Below are positions 57,603 through 64,000 of a stretch of 64,000 bases of DNA, piece by piece. The stretch is from positions 2,852,001 through 2,916,000 of the forward strand of contig NZ_CP134152.1 of assembly GCF_032164335.1 (NCBI RefSeq), written 5' to 3'. Under the pieces are notes generated by a model, which was given only the letters and a program-made list of their open reading frames with translations, did no database searches and was not told where the DNA came from. Origin of the DNA: Winslowiella toletana. GTDB lineage: Bacteria > Pseudomonadota > Gammaproteobacteria > Enterobacterales > Enterobacteriaceae. The position numbers and the translations under genes were made by a program. Each line of letters begins with the position of its first letter. Positions within the stretch are counted from its first letter, which is position 1.

Positions 57603-58889
57603 TCAGGCCTCAAGTAGCGCCTGCGCCAGATAATGTTTCTCATCGACCACACCCGGCAAAGCGAAAAAATAACCGCCGCCAACCGGCTTGATATACTCTT
57701 CCAGCGCCTCACCGTTCAGGCGTTGCTGCACTGCCAGAAAACCTTTTTCTAAATCATGCTGATAGCAAACAAACAGTAATCCCATTTCCAGCTGGCCTGA
57801 CTGAGAAACACCCAGCGAATAGCTGTAGCCGCGACGCAACATCAGGCTACTTTGCGTTGCCGCACTGCGTGGATTGGCCAGCCGGATATGCGCATCAAGC
57901 GAAATCACTTCACCATCCGGATCGTTGCCGTAGTCCGGCACATCGTGCTCATTCTGCATCCCCAGAGGTGCACCGCTGTGTTTTTCGCGGCCAAATATGG
58001 TCTGCTGCTCACTCAGCGGCGTGCGGTCCCAGAATTCGACGCGGAACTGAATAATCCGCACTGCCTGATAACTGCCGCCGTGCGTCCAGTCCGGTTCACC
58101 CTGCCCGGCCCCCACCCACAAAATATTGTCCATTAGTGGCCGATCGGCAGTATCAGGGTTAGCAGTGCCGTCTTTAAAGCCCAGCAGATTAATCGGCGTC
58201 TCTTTACCCTGACTGCGCGCCGCATGATTGGAGATAAACCCTTCGCGACGCCAGCGCACACTGAGCAAATCCGGCGAATGCTTGATGATATCGCGCAGTG
58301 CGTGAATCACCGTATCGTTAGTGTTGGCGCAAATCTGCAGCAGCAGATCGCCATGACACAGGCGGGCATCCAGCGCATCGTTAGGAAAACGCGTCATGGT
58401 TTGCAGCTTCAGCGGCTTAAGATGTGCCAGACCGAAGCGCTCATCAAACAGCGAGCTGCCCAGCGACACGGTAATGGTGAGATTATCAGGAAAGATCGTG
58501 TCACCGAGGATCCCAGAGTCCATCGGCGGCAACTGCGGATTGGTCACCAGCGGCGCTTTACCCCCTTTGGTTAAAAAGGCTATGCGCTGTGTCAGCAGCG
58601 TAAACAGCCGCCGCAGATCGTTTTTATCACTGGCCAGCACGTCAAAAGCCACCAGCATCATTGCCGCCTGTTGCGGCGTAACGATGCCGGCCTGGTGAGT
58701 GCCGTAGAAAGGCTGCTCTTCGCTGCGCGCGTTGGGCGGCAACGCGCCGGGTGAAAAAGTCTGCTGCTGTTTCGCCGTCGCGGCGGCCACCGGACAGCCG
58801 CCACCGACAGCCAGAGCACCACTCAGGATGCCCATCCCTTTCAGTAACCGCCGACGCGACGGCAGCGCCGCATCATCCTGTTTTGCCAT
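57603..58889 (-). CDS. efeB: deferrochelatase/peroxidase EfeB
   Basis: A DyP-type haem peroxidase exported by the Tat pathway: signal [10 protein letters not shown] near residues 11-20. The haem motif [11 protein letters not shown] (GXXDG) is visible. The 428 residues compare with 423 in E. coli. It completes the EfeUOB Fe2+ uptake system and may recover iron from haem. It follows efeO by six bases. Confidence 0.95.
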   Translation of the reverse strand: MAKQDDAALPSRRRLLKGMGILSGALAVGGGCPVAAATAKQQQTFSPGALPPNARSEEQPFYGTHQAGIVTPQQAAMMLVAFDVLASDKNDLRRLFTLLTQRIAFLTKGGKAPLVTNPQLPPMDSGILGDTIFPDNLTITVSLGSSLFDERFGLAHLKPLKLQTMTRFPNDALDARLCHGDLLLQICANTNDTVIHALRDIIKHSPDLLSVRWRREGFISNHAARSQGKETPINLLGFKDGTANPDTADRPLMDNILWVGAGQGEPDWTHGGSYQAVRIIQFRVEFWDRTPLSEQQTIFGREKHSGAPLGMQNEHDVPDYGNDPDGEVISLDAHIRLANPRSAATQSSLMLRRGYSYSLGVSQSGQLEMGLLFVCYQHDLEKGFLAVQQRLNGEALEEYIKPVGGGYFFALPGVVDEKHYLAQALLEA

Positions 58890-58895
58890 TTCTGA

Positions 58896-60023
58896 TTAAT
58901 CCAGACCTAAAGTACCGCGCAGCAGCGAAAGATCCTCGGCCAGTGCCGTAATCGGACCTTTTAACGCATTACGATCGGCAGTCGTTAATTTATCGTATGG
59001 CTGATAGCCCTGCTCAGTGCGATATTTATCAAGAATAGCGTCGACTTTTTTGAAGTTAGCATCGATTTTCGCCAACAGTTGCGGATTCGCTTTTTCCAGC
59101 AGCGGCCGCAGCAGGCTGACGATTTTTTGTGCGCCATCGACGTTAGCGCGGAAGTCCCACAGGTCGGTGCGGCTGTAACGATCTTCCTCACCGGAAATCT
59201 TACTGGCAGCCACCTCTTCAATCAGGCCGGCTGCGCCACCAACCACTTTACCCGGCGGAAATGCCAGTTCGCTGATGCGGGTTTGCAGATCGAGCGTGTC
59301 TTTATATAAGCGGTCAGCGTACTCATCCATGCCTTTGGTGGTGTTGTCGGCAAACAGCGCTTTCTCCAGGCGGTGGAAACCGGTGAACTCAGGATCCTGC
59401 GCTTTTTTCTCGTAGTCATCTTCACGCGCATCAATGCTGCCGTCGAGGTCGGAGAACAGTTCAGCAATCGGCTCAATACGCTCATAATGCTGACGCGTCG
59501 GTGCAAACAGCGCCTTCGCTTTTTCGACATCTCCGGCTTTTACCGCATCGGTAAAGGCTTTAGTGCTGGCTACCAACTGATCCACTTCTTTAGTGACATA
59601 CACTTTATATTCGGCAATCGGGCCAACCAGTTGCAGTACATCTGGCTTGCCGTTGTTTGGCTGCACGCCGTTAGCCTTAACAATCAGTTTGCCTTTCGGG
59701 TTGCTGAGCAGGCCGCAGGTCATCTCATATTCGCCCGCTTCCAGATTAGCGGTCATTTTCTGGCTAAAACCCGGCGCAATATTTTCCCGCTCTTCCACCA
59801 CCATCACCCCTTTCAGGATTTCCCACTCCAGCCCTTTCTGACTGTCATTTTTGATGATGAATTGGGTTTTACCGGCATTTACCGTTAACGTCATTGGATC
59901 GCACTGCTTATCGTTAACGCTAATTTTTACCTGCGGAACGTCAGCAGCTTGTAGTGCTGTGGATGCAGCAGACACCGCCAGCAGCGCGACATACAGCGCC
60001 TTGCGGCGAAAACGAGTAGTCAT
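58896..60023 (-). CDS. efeO: iron uptake periplasmic protein EfeO
   Basis: A 375-residue periplasmic protein (the E. coli length). Signal peptide cleavage follows LQA; then a cupredoxin-like domain (about 28-120, with [13 protein letters not shown]) and a C-terminal M75/imelysin-type domain with HXXE in [10 protein letters not shown]. It binds iron or passes it to EfeU. Confidence 0.95.
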   Translation of the reverse strand: MTTRFRRKALYVALLAVSAASTALQAADVPQVKISVNDKQCDPMTLTVNAGKTQFIIKNDSQKGLEWEILKGVMVVEERENIAPGFSQKMTANLEAGEYEMTCGLLSNPKGKLIVKANGVQPNNGKPDVLQLVGPIAEYKVYVTKEVDQLVASTKAFTDAVKAGDVEKAKALFAPTRQHYERIEPIAELFSDLDGSIDAREDDYEKKAQDPEFTGFHRLEKALFADNTTKGMDEYADRLYKDTLDLQTRISELAFPPGKVVGGAAGLIEEVAASKISGEEDRYSRTDLWDFRANVDGAQKIVSLLRPLLEKANPQLLAKIDANFKKVDAILDKYRTEQGYQPYDKLTTADRNALKGPITALAEDLSLLRGTLGLD

Positions 60024-60080
60024 ATTATTTCCCTTTAAAGGTCATTTAACTGCGCGCCAGCAGACGCGCATTCAGCTGGC

Positions 60081-60914
60081 TTAACGCGATGAACTCGCCG
60101 CTGAAGCCGCAGGACGTGCTGGCAGAAAGAACAGCAGCAGCGCCGGAATCAGATAGATAAAGTACACGGCCACCTCACTGACGGTTGGCGTCTCCTGATA
60201 CCCGAGAATGCCTTCGAGTAAGGTGCCAAACAGCGTATGAGTGGAAAGCGTGTTACTGAGATCAAAGGCGACAGCCTGAAAATGATTCCACAGGCCCGCT
60301 TCGTGAAAAGCGCGAATCGCTCCGGCGGCCAGCCCGGCGGCGACAAACAGAATAAGCAGGCTGCTCCATTTAAAAAACTTCGCCAGATTAAGGCGCACGC
60401 CACCCCAATAGAGCAGCATACCCAACACTACCGCGGTAGCGAGGCCCAATACCGCACCAATTGGCGGCGCAATACCGACATCCTGCTGGAAAGCCGCCAG
60501 CAGAAAAAAAACCGATTCCAGCCCTTCCCGGGCGACGGCAAGGAACACCATCAGCACCAGTGCCCAGCCATTACTGCTGCCGCGTTGTAATGCGTGATCA
60601 ACGGCGTCTTCCAGCTGCGCTTTGACGTTGCGCGACACTTTGCGCATCCAGAATACCATCCAGGTCAGAATGCAGACCGCCACCAGCGCCACTAACCCTT
60701 CAAACAGCTCCTGCTGTTTCTGTGGAAACTCACCGGTGGTTTCATTGATAAATACTCCCACCGCCAGACAGAGCGCCACGGCGATAACTACCCCGGCCCA
60801 CATGGCAGGAAACCATTTCGCGCGCTGAGTGCGCTTCAGGTAGCTGGCAATCAGGCTGACAATCAGCGCCGCCTCCAATCCTTCACGCAGCATAATAAGA
60901 AAAGGAACGAACAT
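60081..60914 (-). CDS. efeU: ferrous iron permease EfeU
   Basis: An Ftr1-type iron permease of 277 residues, about E. coli EfeU length (276), with seven membrane segments. The two REGLE motifs (LREGLEAALI and AREGLESVFF) that bind iron are intact, so unlike E. coli K-12, where efeU is frameshifted, this copy appears functional. The ATG at 60914 follows AAGGTGG; a GTG three codons upstream would lie inside that site. First gene of efeUOB. Confidence 0.95.
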   Translation of the reverse strand: MFVPFLIMLREGLEAALIVSLIASYLKRTQRAKWFPAMWAGVVIAVALCLAVGVFINETTGEFPQKQQELFEGLVALVAVCILTWMVFWMRKVSRNVKAQLEDAVDHALQRGSSNGWALVLMVFLAVAREGLESVFFLLAAFQQDVGIAPPIGAVLGLATAVVLGMLLYWGGVRLNLAKFFKWSSLLILFVAAGLAAGAIRAFHEAGLWNHFQAVAFDLSNTLSTHTLFGTLLEGILGYQETPTVSEVAVYFIYLIPALLLFFLPARPAASAASSSR

Positions 60915-60973
60915 GCCTGCCACCTTAAATGTGAAACGCGGTCAATGAGAGTAAAGAAGCGTAAAGCAGAAAC

Positions 60974-60992
60974 GATATCGATTATCATTATC
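60974..60992. promoter_or_regulatory. Fur box upstream of efeU
   Basis: GATATCGATTATCATTATC matches the E. coli Fur consensus GATAATGATAATCATTATC at 16 of 19 positions, 60 bases before the efeU start. Confidence 0.88.
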
Positions 60993-61050
60993 GCCAAATA
61001 AAATACAAGAGGTGGTCGCGTAATTTTGTTGATTTGCTGGGGTACAAAGC

Positions 61051-61078
61051 AAAAAAAGCCCCACAACGTGGGGCTTTT
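61051..61078 (-). terminator. terminator after putP
   Basis: GCCCCAC-aac-GTGGGGC stem with a long A-run to the left, so on the minus strand it is followed by TTTTTTT. It lies between putP and the efe promoter. Confidence 0.88.
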
Positions 61079-61147
61079 AACTGGTGCGCGGATTTGCCCC
61101 TGACAGAACAGAACAACGGGAGCCGAAAACGGCTCACCGGCAGCAGA

Positions 61148-62632
61148 TCAATCCGCTTTATATTCCGCTTCAGCCGCAGCAAACCGCTGCAGCGCAGCTT
61201 TGGACGGCGCACGCCCCATCAGGCTCACCAGCACAATGGCGATACAGGCAAAGGCGAAGCCAGGGATGATTTCGTACAGCCCCAGCCAGGCGTAATGTTT
61301 CCAGATCAGTACCGTTGCGGCACCGACAACCATCCCAGCCAGCGCGCCGTTACGCGTGGTACGCGACCAGCATACCGCAAACAGAACTACCGGCCCAAAG
61401 GCCGCGCCAAAGCCTGCCCAGGCATAGCTGACCAGACCCAATACCCGGTTGTTCGGATCGGAGGCCAGCGCGATGGCGACGACCGCTACCAGCAATACCA
61501 TCAGGCGACCGACCCACACCAGCTCGCGCTGACTGGCTTTTTTACGCAGGAAGCTTTTGTACAGATCTTCCGTCAGTGCACTGGAGCACACCAGCAGCTG
61601 ACAGCTCAGCGTCGACATCACCGCTGCCAGAATCGCTGACAGCAGAATCCCGGCAATCCATGGATTGAACAGAATGCGCGCCAGCTCGATAAAGATACGC
61701 TCGGCGTTATCCGACACGCCAGCCGCCTGGGCCGGGTTGTTCTGGAAGTAAGCAATACCAAAGAAGCCAACCGCTACCGCACCTGCCAGGCACAGAATCA
61801 TCCACGCCATACCAATACGACGCGCGGTGCGAATTGAACGATGGGAATCGGCCGCCATAAATCGAGCCAGGATATGCGGCTGGCCAAAGTAGCCCAGTCC
61901 CCAGCCCAGCAGCGAAACCACGGCGACAAAGTTTAGCCCTTTCAGCATATCAATGTTCTCAATGCTTTTGGCCTCAATCACTTTAAGCGAATCGCTGAAT
62001 CCCCCCACCGCGAAAATCACCATTACCGGCGTCAGGATCAGTGCAAACAGCATCAGGCTGGCCTGCACGGTGTCGGTCCAGCTGACCGCAAGAAAACCGC
62101 CAATAAAGGTGTAGACGATAGTCGCCGCCGCACCGGCCCACAGCGCGGTTTCGTAACTCATGCCAAAAGTACTTTCAAACAGTCGTGCTCCGGCAACCAC
62201 ACCGGAAGCACAGTAGATGGTGAAAAATACCAGAATGATAATTGCCGAGATCACCCGCAGCAGCTTGCTGTTATCTTCAAACCGGCTGGAGAAGAAGTCC
62301 GGCAGCGTCAGCGCGTTATTATGATGCTCGGTCTGAACGCGCAGTCTGCCGGCGACAATCTTCCAGTTCAGCCAGGCACCGATAGTCAGGCCGATGGCAA
62401 TCCAGCTCTCGGAAATACCGGAGATAAAAATGGCGCCGGGCAGGCCCATCAGCAACCAGCCGCTCATATCCGAGGCACCGGCCGATAGCGCAGTCACTAC
62501 ACTCCCCAGACTGCGGCCGCCCAGAATATAATCATCAAAGTTTTTTGTTGAGCGGTAAGCAATAAAGCCGATCAACACCATGCCAAGTATATAAACGATA
62601 AAGGTCACCATCATCGGTGTACTTACAGTCAT
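61148..62632 (-). CDS. putP: sodium/proline symporter PutP
   Basis: Na+-coupled proline importer of the SSS family in the inner membrane. The 494 residues start at the ATG at 62632 (MTVSTPMMVTF), which follows GGAG; upstream in-frame codons are not conserved. Motifs include ALSAGASDMSGWLLMGLPG with the Na+-binding Ser/Asp region and FGQPHILARFMAADS. It is divergent from putA and expected to be repressed by PutA when proline is absent. Confidence 0.96.
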   Translation of the reverse strand: MTVSTPMMVTFIVYILGMVLIGFIAYRSTKNFDDYILGGRSLGSVVTALSAGASDMSGWLLMGLPGAIFISGISESWIAIGLTIGAWLNWKIVAGRLRVQTEHHNNALTLPDFFSSRFEDNSKLLRVISAIIILVFFTIYCASGVVAGARLFESTFGMSYETALWAGAAATIVYTFIGGFLAVSWTDTVQASLMLFALILTPVMVIFAVGGFSDSLKVIEAKSIENIDMLKGLNFVAVVSLLGWGLGYFGQPHILARFMAADSHRSIRTARRIGMAWMILCLAGAVAVGFFGIAYFQNNPAQAAGVSDNAERIFIELARILFNPWIAGILLSAILAAVMSTLSCQLLVCSSALTEDLYKSFLRKKASQRELVWVGRLMVLLVAVVAIALASDPNNRVLGLVSYAWAGFGAAFGPVVLFAVCWSRTTRNGALAGMVVGAATVLIWKHYAWLGLYEIIPGFAFACIAIVLVSLMGRAPSKAALQRFAAAEAEYKAD

Positions 62633-62821
62633 CCTGTTTCTCCATTTATTATCGATTTTTGCAGAGCCATTATTTTTACCCTTTACACCACCGGAACGTG
62701 GCGGCGTCACATCTGTTTACCCCGAGGCGCGGTATCCTGCCGGAAACGTTTTCTGCGCACAATGGATTTAACACATCCGTTACCCCCAGTTCACCTGTAA
62801 ACGTTCGCTAAAAGTCCAGAG

Positions 62822-63010
62822 GTTGCACCCGATCACAAAACCAATGGTTGCACCCCGTAACAACCCTGATAAAACCAGGTGTTTACGAGACTTAATCAAC
62901 TGGCGAGCTTTTTGCAGCAATAAGCATGCCGCTTTGGCAGTGTTAACATTTAAGTGATTTTTCACAATGCCAGCTGGGTCACAATTAACACGGTTGCACT
63001 TAGTTGCAAC
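62822..63010. promoter_or_regulatory. PutA operator cluster between putP and putA
   Basis: GTTGCA, the core PutA-binding motif in E. coli, occurs at 62822-62827, 62847-62852, 62993-62998 and 63003-63008. The last is part of the palindrome GTTGCAAC (63003-63010), so there are five half-sites in the 433-base divergent interval. Spacing resembles the multi-site put control region of E. coli. Confidence 0.85.
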
Positions 63011-63065
63011 ATAAGTGATATTGCAGCTCATTAGCCTGGTAATCTATTTGAGGAGTGTTCAGGGC

Positions 63066-64000
63066 ATGGCAACAACCACCATGGGTGTAAAGCTCGATGA
63101 AGCCACACGCGATCGTATCAAACTGGCCGCACAGAAAATTGATCGCACGCCGCATTGGCTAATAAAACAGGCCATATTCAACTATTTAGCTCATCTTGAA
63201 CGAGATGATGCCCTGCCTGAGATCGCCACCGACAGCCAGATTAATGAGGGCGATGCGCTGCCGACAGAAGAGACGCATCAGCCATTCCTCGACTTCGCTG
63301 AACACATTTTACCGCAGTCGGTCACGCGTGCGGCGATTACCTCCGCATGGCGTCGCCCGGAGACCGAAGCAGTACCGATGATGCTGGAACAGGCGCGCCT
63401 GCCTGCCGCACTGGCGGAGAAAACTCATCAGCTGGCTTACTCGCTGGCCGATAAGCTTCGGCACCAGAAAGGGGCAAGCGGACGCGCTGGCATGGTGCAA
63501 AGCCTGCTACAAGAGTTCTCACTCTCCTCGCAGGAAGGCGTGGCGTTGATGTGCCTCGCCGAAGCATTACTGCGCATTCCCGACAAGCCGACGCGCGATG
63601 CGTTGATTCGCGACAAAATCAGTAACGGTAACTGGCAGTCACATCTCGGACGCAGCCCGTCGCTGTTTGTTAATGCCACCACCTGGGGACTGTTGTTCAC
63701 CGGAAGGCTGGTGGCAACGCACAATGAAGCCAGCCTGTCACACTCGCTTAACCGCATTATTGGTAAAAGCGGCGAGCCGTTAATCCGCAAAGGTGTGGAT
63801 ATGGCGATGCGCCTGATGGGTGAACAGTTCGTTACCGGCGAAACCATCGCTGAGGCGCTGGCCAATGCGCGCAAGCTGGAAGAGAAAGGTTTCCGCTACT
63901 CTTACGATATGCTGGGTGAAGCCGCACTGACCGCCGAAGATGCCAAAGCCTATCTGCTCTCGTATCAGCAGGCGATTCACGCTATTGGCAAAGCCTCCAA
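63066..64000 (+). CDS. putA: bifunctional proline dehydrogenase / P5C dehydrogenase PutA (3' part missing)
   Basis: The first 311 codons of the trifunctional flavoprotein that oxidises proline to glutamate and represses the put genes; the frame runs open off the right edge. Residues 1-47 form the ribbon-helix-helix DNA-binding domain (MGVKLDEATRDRIKLAAQK and so on), then an arm region and the start of the proline dehydrogenase domain (KGVDMAMRLMGEQFVTGET). The sequence is almost collinear with E. coli PutA. The ATG at 63066 follows GAGGAG. Confidence 0.97.
   Translation, partial: MATTTMGVKLDEATRDRIKLAAQKIDRTPHWLIKQAIFNYLAHLERDDALPEIATDSQINEGDALPTEETHQPFLDFAEHILPQSVTRAAITSAWRRPETEAVPMMLEQARLPAALAEKTHQLAYSLADKLRHQKGASGRAGMVQSLLQEFSLSSQEGVALMCLAEALLRIPDKPTRDALIRDKISNGNWQSHLGRSPSLFVNATTWGLLFTGRLVATHNEASLSHSLNRIIGKSGEPLIRKGVDMAMRLMGEQFVTGETIAEALANARKLEEKGFRYSYDMLGEAALTAEDAKAYLLSYQQAIHAIGKAS

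Noticed and set aside
57167-57712. Two minus-strand frames between phoH and efeB
   Set aside because: Non-ATG or poorly placed starts, no ribosome-binding site and one overlaps efeB in another frame.
62950-62970. CRP-like motif AAGTGATTTTTCACAATG in the put control region
   Set aside because: The half-sites are only four bases apart instead of six, so it does not fit the CRP site geometry.

Overview
The window looks like chromosomal DNA of a motile, Gram-negative enterobacterium. The gene order from lpxM-mepM-znu-ruv-yebC-nudB-aspS through cmoAB-cutC-argS-flh-che-mot-flhDC-otsAB follows the Escherichia coli layout, and so does the serine tRNA/phoH/efeBOU/putP/putA block. Differences in the accessory genes suggest a plant- or insect-associated relative such as Pantoea or Erwinia. 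That placement is an inference and was not tested.

Layout. 1-1.1 kb: the 3' part of an ExoY-like nucleotidyl cyclase toxin gene, cut by the left edge and convergent with lpxM. 1.2-16 kb: housekeeping genes for envelope, zinc uptake, recombination, aspartyl-tRNA synthetase and tRNA modification (lpxM, mepM, znuACB, ruvCAB, yebC, nudB, aspS, yecE, yecN, cmoAB). 15-21 kb: a YnfC-like periplasmic protein, cutC, a MalY/PatB-type lyase, yecM, an unlisted 40-residue membrane protein and argS. 21-37 kb: an intact flagellar/chemotaxis block (flhBAE, cheZYBR, two chemoreceptors, cheWA, motBA, flhCD) with a sigma-28 promoter in front of the Tsr-like receptor and a CRP site in the long flhDC leader. 37.6-39.9 kb: otsAB (trehalose).

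40-54 kb is the main accessory region: a fragment of an ABC ATPase, a MetNIQ-like importer with a 2-oxoglutarate/Fe(II) oxygenase, a catecholate-type ferric siderophore importer with its own TonB-dependent receptor under a Fur box, and a GntR-regulated pair made of a fumarase/aspartase-superfamily lyase and a DctA-type symporter. 54-64 kb: msrA, tRNA-Ser(GGA), an unrecognised effector-like gene, phoH, the EfeUOB iron system with a Fur box, and the proline genes putP and putA (cut by the right edge) with PutA operator motifs between them.

The most unusual item is the ExoY homologue at the left edge. It keeps the catalytic lysine, aspartate, histidine and asparagine motifs of the CyaA/ExoY/edema-factor family. 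A second candidate secreted protein lies beside the serine tRNA. No type III secretion apparatus for export of virulence effectors, CRISPR array, transposase, integrase or rRNA was seen.
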